Source: Sporosarcina ureae (GTDB lineage: Bacteria; Bacillota; Bacilli; Bacillales_A; Planococcaceae). From it: a DNA stretch of 64,000 bases. Under the pieces are notes generated by a model. That model saw only the letters and a list, made by a program, of their open reading frames with translations, was not told the origin of the DNA and searched no databases. The DNA lies in NCBI RefSeq assembly GCF_002109325.1, contig NZ_CP015348.1:1305001-1369000 (forward strand), in the 5' to 3' direction. Shown in pieces: positions 45,793-54,922 of the stretch. The translations under genes and the position numbers were made by a program. How positions within the stretch are numbered: position 1 is the first letter of the stretch; every line of letters begins with the position of its first letter.

Positions 45793-46350
45793 TTATTTAC
45801 GATCTTCTACCTCAAGCTTACTACCATCGTTGAATTTGATTTCCACTTCGAATTTTTCATAATCCGCTTGAAGGTTAAAAGCTTCTAGTATACGATCAAT
45901 TGTTTCTTGCTGCGAGCTATCTTTTGTCACATCTAGGTTTTTCACTTTTGAATATACATCATCAAATGCTTCCTGACCTTTCAAATAAATTTCATTTAGT
46001 TCATCTTCTACTTTGGCTTTAATTGGTTCATTTTCATCTTGTTCAATTTCCGCTTCATACTCTTTGTCTTTTCCGTATGAAACATCTAATTCAATTTCTT
46101 TAAATGATAGCTTGTCCATGTTGGCTTGCATATCTCCTGTTGCCGAGTCAGTCGAGGAATCTGTTGTAGTATCTGGTACAGCTCCATCAGTATTTTGATT
46201 TGTATCATCAGTAGCTGGTTCTAATGGTTGCTCTACCGGCGGATTAGCTGCATTAGAATTTTCTTCTACTTTATCATCTTTCGCATTCGTTCCACATCCC
46301 GCCAATGCAAGCGCCATGACTGATACCCCTGTTATTACTAAACGTTTCAT
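45793..46350 (-). CDS. YusW-like lipoprotein
   Basis: 185 residues with a signal peptide and lipobox LALAGC, a Ser/Thr/Asp-rich linker (about 30-75), then a YusW-like domain (SFKEIELDVSYGKDKEYEAEIE, ILEAFNLQADYEKFEVEIKF). Extracytoplasmic lipoprotein of unknown function. ATG at 46350 with AGGAGG 8 bases upstream. Divergent from the catalase-like gene. Confidence 0.78.
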   Translation of the reverse strand: MKRLVITGVSVMALALAGCGTNAKDDKVEENSNAANPPVEQPLEPATDDTNQNTDGAVPDTTTDSSTDSATGDMQANMDKLSFKEIELDVSYGKDKEYEAEIEQDENEPIKAKVEDELNEIYLKGQEAFDDVYSKVKNLDVTKDSSQQETIDRILEAFNLQADYEKFEVEIKFNDGSKLEVEDRK

Positions 46351-46464
46351 AAAAATATTCCTCCTAGATGTCGTATTAACCCTAGTATTACCCTTTTTGC
46401 TACTTTCTAATCGGTTAGTTTTATTTAATGAAGGGTATGTTGGTAAGTAAAGGAGTCTTTTCGA

Positions 46465-47364
46465 ATGAATAATCAAAATCCCTTAACCGCTAAAGAAGCA
46501 ATTGATTCCATTGAGTCAGCTGTACATACGGAAAGTAGTTTGCGACGTGCGCACGCGACCGGAGTTGCATTTGATGCCACTTTCAAACCAACCGGAGCCG
46601 CAATGCCTTGGACAATAGCTACTCATCTACAGCAATCTGAAGTTCCTGCTGTTGTACGTTTTTCTCACAGTTCTACGAGCCCGAACCCGAATGAGCGTTT
46701 GAATCCAATTAAAGGAATGGCAGTGCGCTTTCAATTATCTGATGGTACATTTACAAACTTGACTATGGTTAATATACCAATCTTCATTAGTAAAACTCCA
46801 GAAGCCTTTATTCGTCTAATACAGGCATTTGATTCAAACAGTACATGGTCACAACGAATAGATGCTCTGATGCATGACACAGAGTACAAAGCATTTGCTT
46901 CCATTTTAAAAGAACTGAAACCGTATCGTAATTTCGAAACCCTTCATTACTATTCTATTCATGCGTACTTTTTGAAGAATATGGACTTTGATAGACAAGC
47001 CGTGCGATTTGAATGGCAACCTGTACCTCAAAATGACTTTGATACGGAAGGCAACTCTATGGAAAACGAACTCATTCATAAAGTAGAACAAGGACATCCT
47101 GTACGTTTTCGCTTACTTATGCAATTAGCTGAACAAGGAGATCAAACGAGTGACCCCACTATTGCCTGGCCGAATGACCGAAAGAAAATTGAGGCAGGAA
47201 CTCTGACACTGAACTCTCTTCGTGCAGATAACGCAGAAGCCTTTGTTTTCGATCCAACAGTTACTATAGAAGGAATAGAATGTAGCGATGATCCGGTATT
47301 ACTATTTCGCTCCGCTGCGTACGAGGAATCTGCCAAGCGACGTGGCGTAAATAATGAACTTTAA
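46465..47364 (+). CDS. Catalase-related peroxidase-like heme protein
   Basis: 299 residues, much shorter than typical monofunctional catalases. The distal His lies in RRAHATGVAFDATF, the core in VVRFSHSSTSPNPNERL and PIKGMAVRF, and the heme-ligand Tyr in the C-terminal RSAAYEESAKRRG. Members of this compact group act as organic peroxidases. There is no signal peptide, so it is cytosolic. AAGGAG lies about 10 bases before the ATG. Confidence 0.82.
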   Translation: MNNQNPLTAKEAIDSIESAVHTESSLRRAHATGVAFDATFKPTGAAMPWTIATHLQQSEVPAVVRFSHSSTSPNPNERLNPIKGMAVRFQLSDGTFTNLTMVNIPIFISKTPEAFIRLIQAFDSNSTWSQRIDALMHDTEYKAFASILKELKPYRNFETLHYYSIHAYFLKNMDFDRQAVRFEWQPVPQNDFDTEGNSMENELIHKVEQGHPVRFRLLMQLAEQGDQTSDPTIAWPNDRKKIEAGTLTLNSLRADNAEAFVFDPTVTIEGIECSDDPVLLFRSAAYEESAKRRGVNNEL

Positions 47365-47679
47365 TAAATCTCTAGAAAAACCTAAAGGAGCGGTTATAAT
47401 GCTGAATTCATTTTTACTATTTTCACTAAACAAAATACATTATAAGCGTTAGCAAATTTTTTCTTGAAGAAAAGATAGGCTATAATCATCTAGAAAATCA
47501 AGTTCTTTCACTATCGCCAATACAAAGCTATGCTATCCTTGATTTTTTCATTATGTTTTTGTTAAACTATTGACGTGTCAAATCAATGGACGAATCAAAC
47601 TCAATTTCCGATATGAATAAGAACGTGCTAGCTAAGCTGGCAGAAGGGGTTGACTACTTACTACAAGGAGCTGATGTGT
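47365..47679 (+). other. Leader-like gap before the NCS1 permease gene
   Basis: No long gene. It holds a 17-codon ORF (47399-47452) with AAAGGAGCGG ahead of its ATG, a TATAAT box at 47481-47486 and a hairpin with a T-run at 47494-47549. A longer ORF starting at 47586 overlaps the permease start in another frame without a binding site and is not supported. The arrangement could be attenuation, but no known riboswitch was recognised. Confidence 0.3.
47494..47549 (+). terminator. Possible terminator upstream of the NCS1 permease gene
   Basis: AAAATCAAG and CTTGATTTT pair across a 35-base loop and are followed by a TTTTTT run. The large loop lowers confidence. Confidence 0.4.
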
Positions 47680-49086
47680 ATGACAACGGAAGAAGAAAAA
47701 ACATTAAATACTATGGAAGAAGAGGAAACGGAAAAGGATTATTCCTTAGATCGTGTACCTCTAGAAGACCGTACTAAAAGTTGGCTAAGCATTACGAACA
47801 TCACGTTCGGAATCGCGACTGCCATCTTTTACTTTCAAATGGGCAGCGTCATGGCTTTGCAATTCGGTGCACCAAACGCTATTGTGTCCGCAATCTATGC
47901 CATAATTGTAGCAGGCTTACTCGGTACCGTGATTGCCTACTTATCGGCTAAGTCCGGAATGAACGTGAATCTATTATCACGCGGAGGCGGGTTTGGTTAT
48001 ATTGGCTCATCGCTAACATCATTGATTTACGCCTCAAACTTCATTATGTATTGTGCATTTGAAGGACTAATTCTTGTATCGGCTGTGCACATTTTCATGC
48101 CTGACTTTCCAAAGTGGATTTTGATTGTCGTCTTTGGGACACTTGTCATTCCCTTGAATTGGTTCGGTATTGAGCAGCTAGACAAACTTCAAAAATGGTC
48201 TATGCCAGTTTTTCTTGTGTTTCTTGTTGCAGCTATTGTTTTATCATTTATTAAACCGGCTGTTTATACAGGTTCCGTGTTTTCGTACATGCCTGAAGGT
48301 GTCGAATTTGGTGGAACAGCATTATTGTTCTGTATCGGAATGCATAATGGAATCATGGGATTGACTGCTTTACTCGCATCAGATTATGCCCGTTTCTTAA
48401 AACCATCCGACCGAAAATTTGGTTCTATTGCAATCGGTTTCATTCCTCAAATTTTCTGTTACGGTGTAATGGGCGGACTTGGAATTTGGTTTGGCGTACG
48501 TTTCTTGGAAAAGGATCCCGGTGTATACATCGTACTATTGCTAGGTATTGGTGGAGCATTGTTTACGATGCTGACACAGTTACGAATTAATGTAACGAAT
48601 ATTTACAGCAGTTCCCTATCGCTATCAAATTTCTTCGAAAATGTATTCCGTTTCACACCGGGACGCAGATTCTGGGTAGTCGTCTCAGCTGTAAGTGCTA
48701 TATTACTGATGCTTGGTGGAATCGTGGATCATCTAGATACGGTCATGACATTCCAGGGTGTTTTCCTATTTTCGTGGGCTGCTATTCTAGTGACGGATGC
48801 ATTGGTCGTCAAAAAGTGGCTGAAAATTGGTCCGACCTATTATGTCGCTCGACAAGAGTACTTGTACAAATGGAACCCAGTCGGTGTCGCTTCATTACTA
48901 ATAGCAAGTACGTTTGGCGCCGTTGCGGCGTCTGGTTATCTAGGTATATTCCTACAATCTACAGCTGCATTTGTCGCTGCTATACTGGCTGCTATACTGA
49001 CAGTAATCATTGCCAAGTATACAAAAGGTAAATACTATTTAGTGCGTGAACCGAATGATATTACAGCAGATGATAAATTAGGTTAA
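47680..49086 (+). CDS. NCS1-family nucleobase permease (cytosine-permease-like)
   Basis: 468 residues with twelve membrane helices. The N-terminus has VPLEDRTKSWLSITNITFG, helix 3 the GGGFGYIGSSLTS block and the middle LLASDYARFLKP. NCS1 proteins import cytosine, hydantoins, thiamine precursors or purines with H+ or Na+. No cytosine deaminase is next to it, so the substrate is open. The ATG at 47680 follows AAGGAG by about 9 bases. Confidence 0.85.
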   Translation: MTTEEEKTLNTMEEEETEKDYSLDRVPLEDRTKSWLSITNITFGIATAIFYFQMGSVMALQFGAPNAIVSAIYAIIVAGLLGTVIAYLSAKSGMNVNLLSRGGGFGYIGSSLTSLIYASNFIMYCAFEGLILVSAVHIFMPDFPKWILIVVFGTLVIPLNWFGIEQLDKLQKWSMPVFLVFLVAAIVLSFIKPAVYTGSVFSYMPEGVEFGGTALLFCIGMHNGIMGLTALLASDYARFLKPSDRKFGSIAIGFIPQIFCYGVMGGLGIWFGVRFLEKDPGVYIVLLLGIGGALFTMLTQLRINVTNIYSSSLSLSNFFENVFRFTPGRRFWVVVSAVSAILLMLGGIVDHLDTVMTFQGVFLFSWAAILVTDALVVKKWLKIGPTYYVARQEYLYKWNPVGVASLLIASTFGAVAASGYLGIFLQSTAAFVAAILAAILTVIIAKYTKGKYYLVREPNDITADDKLG

Positions 49087-49110
49087 TAACTATAGTAATT
49101 CCCTACAAAG

Positions 49111-49157
49111 AAAAAATGCCTGAAAGATCGGTCAAGTCGATCCTTCAGGCATTTTTC
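49111..49157. terminator. Bidirectional terminator
   Basis: AAAAATGCCTGAAAGATCG and CGATCCTTCAGGCATTTTT stem with one mismatch, between the permease and the convergent glycosyltransferase gene. Confidence 0.9.
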
Positions 49158-50580
49158 ATTCACTGTCTTCAGATAATCCCCTACGTTGAATGCTCCCCCA
49201 CTCACGTTTACCACGCAGTGCACGTATAATTCCTTCAGCGCGCCAAACTAACGTTAGCGGACGATACCAAAATACTTCAGTTAACGATAGCATTACTAAA
49301 CGAAATAGATCTTGCACTTTCGGATAGGTGTTACGGCTCCATGCTTCCAATAATACCGATGCCATTGAAAACAGGGATCCATATAGAATAAATAATAATC
49401 CTAAAATGCCCGCGAAGATCATATACACCTCTCCCATGAATAAAGAAAGCACAATGTACGCATAGCCAGCCAATTCAATTAATGGTCCAAGTAATTCAAT
49501 GAATAAGAAATACGGAATCGATATCATACCTACTGAACCATACTTCGGATTGAATGCCATCTTTTTATGCAACCAAAGACTTTCAGCCAGTCCTTGATGC
49601 CAACGTCGGCGCTGTGTGCGTAGATCCTTGAAGTTATCAGGAGCTTCCGTCCAACAAACAGGATCCGGTGTAAAGACGATTTCTTTATCTTCTTTACGAT
49701 CCGATATTTCCTCATGGAGCTTAACCACAAGTTCCATGTCCTCGCCGACTGTATTCTTGGCGTAACCACCTACTTGTAACACCCATTTTTTCGAAAAAAC
49801 ACTGAATGCACCCGATATGATTAATACTAGATTATATTTACTAAGCGCCATACGTCCCATTAGAAACGCACGCATATACTCTACAATTTGCATCATTACA
49901 ATAGTTGAGCTTGGCAGGCCTTCTTTGACAACTTGCCCCATTTGGATTTCATATCCATTGGCAATCCGGACGTTGCCGCCTGTCGCAATAACTTCTTTAT
50001 TAGACTCCATGATAGGCTTCATTACACGCAAGAGTGATGTGCGATCCAATATTGAATCCCCATCAATCGAACAGAAATATGGATACTTTGACACATTGAT
50101 GCCTACATTTAAAGCATCCGCTTTTCCGCCATTCACTTTCGTAATCAAAAGTAAATTGGGGTGCATATCAGATTGATAAATTGTTTCGATAGGCTGTGTT
50201 TCAATTTGCTGATTCACTACTTTTCGAATGGGTCTCATATTGAAATGCTCAATCACGATATCTTCGGTATTATCGGTAGAACCATCATTAACTACAAGTA
50301 TCTCAAATTCAGGATACTGCAGTGCCAACAAAGAATAGATGTTGCCAAGCACCCCCTCCTGCTCATTATAAGCAGGGACGATTACGGTTACAGGCTGTGT
50401 GTATATAAAATCTACTGCACCTTCATCCGATAAATTCTTCTGTAACTTTCGTTCTTTTCCTAACTGAGTAAATGCGATGATTAACATCGACGTATATGAG
50501 AAAATAACAGCCAACATATATACGAGCAATATATAGCCAACAAACGCAAAAACCGAGGAAGTAATTTCAGGTAAGTTCAT
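49156..50580 (-). CDS. Processive GT2 glycosyltransferase (exopolysaccharide synthase type)
   Basis: 474 residues: one N-terminal membrane helix, a cytosolic GT2 domain and three or four C-terminal helices. The substrate motifs are NDGSTD, the DxD-type SIDGDS, GEDMEL and the processive QRRRW. This is the layout of cellulose, hyaluronan or poly-N-acetylglucosamine synthases, which polymerise and export a glycan. It lies 4 bases after the HEAT gene at the end of a four-gene minus-strand cluster. Confidence 0.87.
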   Translation of the reverse strand: MNLPEITSSVFAFVGYILLVYMLAVIFSYTSMLIIAFTQLGKERKLQKNLSDEGAVDFIYTQPVTVIVPAYNEQEGVLGNIYSLLALQYPEFEILVVNDGSTDNTEDIVIEHFNMRPIRKVVNQQIETQPIETIYQSDMHPNLLLITKVNGGKADALNVGINVSKYPYFCSIDGDSILDRTSLLRVMKPIMESNKEVIATGGNVRIANGYEIQMGQVVKEGLPSSTIVMMQIVEYMRAFLMGRMALSKYNLVLIISGAFSVFSKKWVLQVGGYAKNTVGEDMELVVKLHEEISDRKEDKEIVFTPDPVCWTEAPDNFKDLRTQRRRWHQGLAESLWLHKKMAFNPKYGSVGMISIPYFLFIELLGPLIELAGYAYIVLSLFMGEVYMIFAGILGLLFILYGSLFSMASVLLEAWSRNTYPKVQDLFRLVMLSLTEVFWYRPLTLVWRAEGIIRALRGKREWGSIQRRGLSEDSE

Positions 50581-50584
50581 CTCA

Positions 50585-51622
50585 TTACTCCTTTCCGAGC
50601 ATCTCTTCAGCTACATCCACCGCGAACTCATCAGATGAAGTGGTAATGACAGAATAAAGTGCTTGTTGACCATTTTTTAATGATTTTATCGATTTTGCAG
50701 CTTGCGCGCGAACTGGATAAGTAGAATCCTTTATCAAGTGTTTAAGAACAGGCAATGCTTCTTCTGTAGGAGCAGAACGAAAAATCTTGGCAGTCATCAA
50801 CCGTTCTTCCCAAACATCTGAATGTGAAAAAACTTCATATAATTTGAGCGCATCTGCGACTTCCAATTTAGCTATACTCTTTAACGCGCGGATCCGCAAT
50901 TCTTGTGCCGGGCTATCCAGGCATTCATGTAACAGCGGAAGCCAATCGAGATAGTGACGAACACCTATAATTTCAATCAATGTCAATTGCAATACGTCAG
51001 GTAATTCGTTAAAGTCTTCAGCTAGTAAACTAATTTGTGTCTCATCCAATTCTAACAATAGCCTTTTATAATCAAACTCGCCTAGTGGAACTTTAGGGTG
51101 GATAAAATGTGCAATAAAATCAGTACGAGAAAACTTTATTATTATCTCGTAAATCAATAGATATTCTGCTTTTGGATAAATCTTTCTTTTGGCCAATACC
51201 TTGGAAACAGGATCCAGCATAAATGTTAAATTGAATAAACTGATCTTATTGAGTGCATTAATACGTACACCACTGCTCCGACTATGGAGATTCTTACTAT
51301 AGTAGTCACTCATGTATAACGCTGCAAAAGTATTAACTTTTTTGTTGATTTCATCGGAAGAAAAATGGTAGCTAAAACGAAAAAACAATTCATCAATCGC
51401 TTCGAGTTCTAGTGGTCCGTTGGGCATAAGGACTTCAATCGGCATGCCATCTCCTAGTAAATATTCATACCAGTCATCTTTTCGAGCTTCGATATACTCT
51501 CTAATTCCTTTCTTGTTTTTCATTTCTTGCATTCTATAAAAAACGAGTAAAAAGAACATACCGAAAAGTATGATTAACAAGGCCACGATGACTAGTAACA
51601 ATGAAACTAATAACTTATCCAT
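50585..51622 (-). CDS. Membrane-anchored HEAT-repeat protein
   Basis: 345 residues: one N-terminal helix (LLVSLLLVIVALLIILFG), then an alpha-helical cytosolic body with HEAT-like repeats from about residue 200 (LPLLHECLDSPAQELRIRALKSIAKL, LPVLKHLIKDSTYPVRAQAAKSIKSL). A scaffold role between the regulator and the synthase is inferred from position. Its start overlaps the stop of the regulator gene by 8 bases. Confidence 0.78.
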   Translation of the reverse strand: MDKLLVSLLLVIVALLIILFGMFFLLVFYRMQEMKNKKGIREYIEARKDDWYEYLLGDGMPIEVLMPNGPLELEAIDELFFRFSYHFSSDEINKKVNTFAALYMSDYYSKNLHSRSSGVRINALNKISLFNLTFMLDPVSKVLAKRKIYPKAEYLLIYEIIIKFSRTDFIAHFIHPKVPLGEFDYKRLLLELDETQISLLAEDFNELPDVLQLTLIEIIGVRHYLDWLPLLHECLDSPAQELRIRALKSIAKLEVADALKLYEVFSHSDVWEERLMTAKIFRSAPTEEALPVLKHLIKDSTYPVRAQAAKSIKSLKNGQQALYSVITTSSDEFAVDVAEEMLGKE

Positions 51623-52460
51623 AATAAATACGATTCAACACTTTCGTAATTTGCGCTTCAAATAAATGTGGATTAAAGGGTTTCGTTATATAATCATCTA
51701 CACCATTTTCATAAGCAAAAATCATTTCCGCTTCACTTTTTCGCTTCGTCATCATAAATACATGGTATTTCTGAGAATTCGGTAATTCACGTAGTGTGTA
51801 TAACACTTCTAAACCATTTTTTCTTGGAAGAATGTCATTCACAATAACTAAATGAGTGTGAGACGATTGATACCAGTCAGATTCAATAAAGAATTGGCCG
51901 TCATGAAACACGCGAATTTCCAGATCAAGTTGTTTTATCTTTACGCGCTCCACTAGTTTTTGTATAACCATCGTGACAACGGGATCTTCATCAATAATAC
52001 TCACTCGCACACATTGTCTCTCCAATTTTTTAAGTGTGCGGTCTTTTATAAAAGGTGTATTCCCAGGTAGTTGTAAAGCACTGTTAACCGAATCATTCCC
52101 TATCTGTAATACTTCTTCAAGCGTGGCATCTCCATTACGAATTTCGATTACTGAAACACCTACCCGATACGAACGAGTTGATTCTGTATGGCGTAATCTA
52201 TCAATAAAGACATCTGCCTCTTCTTCACCTGTATTAGCCATTAAAATAATATCCGGTTTACCTGTCGGGAAATTGAACAATAAATCAGAGTTACGTATTT
52301 GCTCGAGGAGGATCTTCTTAATTTCAGGACTTTCAGGACTTTTTACAAAGACTATAGTGAATACTTGCCGAAAACGTTTCGTATTCGCCATTTGCCAATA
52401 AAAGAGTTGCGGAAAGAGTGAAGCATCCAACATATTTAGTTCACTATTTTTGGTTTTCAT
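51615..52460 (-). CDS. Degenerate GGDEF plus pseudo-receiver regulator
   Basis: 281 residues. Residues 15-150 have GGDEF-domain topology but no GGDEF motif (IRNSDLLFNFPTGKPDIILMA, EEADVFIDRLR, VGVSVIEI). Residues 150-281 are a CheY-type receiver: the IIDEDP acidic cluster, MMTKRKS and the TKPF lysine are kept, but the phosphoacceptor position reads VIVNDILP, with Asn for Asp. Both domains should lack catalytic or phosphorylation chemistry. A role as ligand-binding or docking regulator of the adjacent synthase is inferred, as with YdaK in Bacillus. AAAGGTG lies ahead of the ATG. Confidence 0.75.
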   Translation of the reverse strand: MKTKNSELNMLDASLFPQLFYWQMANTKRFRQVFTIVFVKSPESPEIKKILLEQIRNSDLLFNFPTGKPDIILMANTGEEEADVFIDRLRHTESTRSYRVGVSVIEIRNGDATLEEVLQIGNDSVNSALQLPGNTPFIKDRTLKKLERQCVRVSIIDEDPVVTMVIQKLVERVKIKQLDLEIRVFHDGQFFIESDWYQSSHTHLVIVNDILPRKNGLEVLYTLRELPNSQKYHVFMMTKRKSEAEMIFAYENGVDDYITKPFNPHLFEAQITKVLNRIYYG

Positions 52461-52629
52461 ACCGATTACACCTTTCTTCAGCTAATTTACTGTTAGAATT
52501 TCTTCGGGTAAGCCCATGAGTGTCAGCCGATCTTATAATGTTATTGCCCCTACTGTTATGATCCAATAACGGAATTCTTTTGCATCTTACGGACAACAAA
52601 ACTTCCATTATAATGTACTTCACAACCCA

Positions 52630-52646
52630 TTAAAACGGCGTTTTAA
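52630..52646. promoter_or_regulatory. 17-base palindrome between cluster genes
   Basis: TTAAAACG-G-CGTTTTAA, a perfect inverted repeat 17 bases downstream of the anchored-protein stop and 170 bases upstream of the regulator start. No T-run follows, so it looks more like a protein-binding site than a terminator. The rest of 52461-52662 shows no gene. Confidence 0.35.
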
Positions 52647-52662
52647 GGAATGATTTATAGTT

Positions 52663-53748
52663 TCAATTGCTTTCATTTTCACTATTTTTCCTATCATAGG
52701 TTTCATCCAAAATTTCTTCCATCATTGGGAAATATGTTAACCAGTAGAAAGCCGAGACATCTTTGGCAAAGTATTTATACACATTATGTATCCCCTGCCA
52801 TTTCACAATTGGCTTTTTATCAAAATCTGCATAGTCTCCTGCAAAATAATATGTATTATTCTGTTCCTGGTGTAATACTGCAGGGAATGTTTCAGGTATG
52901 CCAGCCTCAAGTAAAACACTGCGTCCCTTTTCGGTTAAATCAAATTCATAAGTTGCCAATACATTCGTATTTTTAAACGGCTCGACTACATCAAACCAAT
53001 AAAGATAATCAGATGAATACACTCTTGGAAATTTTTCTTTTCCGTCTTTTGTCAACTCAAAATGGGCAGCACTTTTATTTTCCTGTCCATCCAAGACAAT
53101 CACTTCACCCGATGTATGGACAAATGTAAGGCCTGCACCCGAAAAGAACCACTCACTATTCATCTGCTCCTTATACCCATCAATAAGCCAATGGGGGACT
53201 TCTTCATTGCCCAAGTCAGTGAAATAGCGTCCAATCCAACCTGACCAGGTAATTCCTAGGTCATTTTGCATGATCGCACTCATTTCTTTACTGGTAGGTG
53301 ATGCAAAACTATTAAATTCGGCAATCAACGTTGTGCTTTCATCCTTACTTGCCATTAATTCTCGCCACTCTAGCAGTTCCATTCCACCATATAAAAGTTC
53401 AGACCGTGAACCATCGGGCTTGTCCTTAAGATCGTCACTGAATACACCATAAGTATCTGCTACATAAATCATATCAAGTGGTCGGGTCCGGAACGGTTCC
53501 ATAGCTATTTGATCATATGGATCAAATCCATAATAATCGAGTTCAAGATCATAGAACTCTCCATCAGGACGTACAATTTTCTTTCCTTTTAATATATGGA
53601 ATAAACCGTTATGCTCGCGATAATCCTTTTTGGCAACGGACTTATCAATTACTGCTATATCCATGATCTTTTCTTCTTTGAGTGTCCAATAAATTCGTGG
53701 CGACAAGACGAGTAAGATCAATACTAGTGCTATTACTATTTTTTTCAC
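52663..53748 (-). CDS. Membrane-anchored extracytoplasmic protein of unknown function
   Basis: 361 residues with an N-terminal hydrophobic anchor (IVIALVLILLVLSP) and a large exported part. Visible features: PLDMIYVADTYGVF, LIAEFNSFASPTSKEM, GITWSGWIGRYFTDLG and a C-terminal FYWLTYFPMMEEI. I do not recognise the family. GTG start with AAAGGAG about 11 bases upstream. As first gene of the cluster with a regulator, HEAT protein and glycan synthase, a role in glycan modification or export outside the membrane is plausible but inferred. Confidence 0.7.
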   Translation of the reverse strand: MKKIVIALVLILLVLSPRIYWTLKEEKIMDIAVIDKSVAKKDYREHNGLFHILKGKKIVRPDGEFYDLELDYYGFDPYDQIAMEPFRTRPLDMIYVADTYGVFSDDLKDKPDGSRSELLYGGMELLEWRELMASKDESTTLIAEFNSFASPTSKEMSAIMQNDLGITWSGWIGRYFTDLGNEEVPHWLIDGYKEQMNSEWFFSGAGLTFVHTSGEVIVLDGQENKSAAHFELTKDGKEKFPRVYSSDYLYWFDVVEPFKNTNVLATYEFDLTEKGRSVLLEAGIPETFPAVLHQEQNNTYYFAGDYADFDKKPIVKWQGIHNVYKYFAKDVSAFYWLTYFPMMEEILDETYDRKNSENESN

Positions 53749-53964
53749 TATCTAGTCTCTCCTTTACTCTTGTCGACTGTTGTCTTACAACCGCAATTCT
53801 AGTATTATTATATCATCTATTATGATCGCATACAATTAACATTTACATATATTTAGTCTTAATATACTATATTCCTTTGCAAAAATTATTGTATAATGAA
53901 TATGTAGGACTATTAGATTACACCGTTCTACTTTATCTTATGTTTCTAAAGAAAGGTGACTACT

Positions 53965-54849
53965 ATGTCGAAAAAAGTACGACTAATTTGGTTGGCAGCG
54001 ATTTTATTGGTTCTATCTAACTTCATATGGTTAAAACCCATACTAACTATGCGCGTCGATCAACCAAAAGCCACTTGGTTGTGGCACACATCCCAAATAG
54101 TGGATAAGTCTGATTTACTCATTGGCTTTTTAGATCAAAAGAACGTATCTACTCTATATTTACAAGTCAACGCAGATATACCAGATGATGCATATCAACA
54201 CTTTATTCAAAAAGCTAGTGAACATAATATTGAAGTACACGCTCTTGACGGTGCACCCCATTGGGCAACTGACCAAGATTCTGTACAAAGTTTCTTCCGT
54301 TGGGTTGAAAAGTATCAATCCATTTCGGATAAGACTGAACAATTCGCTGGTATTCATTTGGACATAGAGCCATACATACTGCCAACGTGGAATTCTAGTT
54401 TACAAAACACTATTGAGAGCTATCAGCAAAATATTCGATTTGCTGCGGGAGAATCTGCTCTTCTTGGACTGCACTTTGGAATCGATATACCATTTTGGTT
54501 TGATCAAACCTTCTATACGACTAACATGGGTGATGGCATTCTATCTGAATGGCTAATCGACCAATCCGACAGCATAAATGTCATGGCCTACCGTAACAAG
54601 GCTAATGGCCGTAACGGAATAATCAGTTTAGCGCAAAGCGAAATGGATTATGCTAACGCTGCTGGTAAGCATGCACGCGTAGCAATAGAAACTAGTAAAT
54701 CGTCTGAAGGTGATTACCTGTCGTTCTTTGGTAAGAGTAATACGTATATGGAGAATCAGTTAAAGGAAGTAGAGCGATCATTTAATCATTCTGAAGAATT
54801 CCATGGAATTGCCGTCCATTCATTAGAAAGCTGGATGAAACGAAAATAA
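53965..54849 (+). CDS. Anchored TIM-barrel, glycosidase-like protein
   Basis: 294 residues with an N-terminal membrane anchor (LIWLAAILLVLSNFIWL) followed by a TIM-barrel-like domain: STLYLQVNADIPD, EVHALDGAPHW, GIHLDIEPYILPTW (an Asp-x-Glu pair like GH18-type or related barrels), SINVMAYRN and VAIETSK. It probably acts on a polysaccharide outside the cell. Divergent from the unknown anchored gene, sharing a 216-base intergenic region, so likely part of the same system. AAAGGTGA lies before the ATG. Confidence 0.65.
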   Translation: MSKKVRLIWLAAILLVLSNFIWLKPILTMRVDQPKATWLWHTSQIVDKSDLLIGFLDQKNVSTLYLQVNADIPDDAYQHFIQKASEHNIEVHALDGAPHWATDQDSVQSFFRWVEKYQSISDKTEQFAGIHLDIEPYILPTWNSSLQNTIESYQQNIRFAAGESALLGLHFGIDIPFWFDQTFYTTNMGDGILSEWLIDQSDSINVMAYRNKANGRNGIISLAQSEMDYANAAGKHARVAIETSKSSEGDYLSFFGKSNTYMENQLKEVERSFNHSEEFHGIAVHSLESWMKRK

Positions 54850-54865
54850 TAGTGGACCATACGAA

Positions 54866-54900
54866 GAAAAGCCGTCTCGTTTGGGAGACGGCTTTATATA
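54866..54900. terminator. Terminator after the glycosidase-like gene
   Basis: AAAGCCGTCTC and GAGACGGCTTT stem with a short loop between convergent genes. Confidence 0.83.
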
Positions 54901-54922
54901 TAACGGCATATACACATTAAAT

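Noticed and set aside
47586..47679. 63-residue ORF overlapping the NCS1 permease start
   Set aside because: It has no Shine-Dalgarno sequence and runs out of frame into the permease gene, so it is probably chance.
52461..52662. Cyclic di-GMP riboswitch ahead of the pseudo-receiver gene
   Set aside because: The region lacks the GEMM core blocks; only a short palindrome is present.
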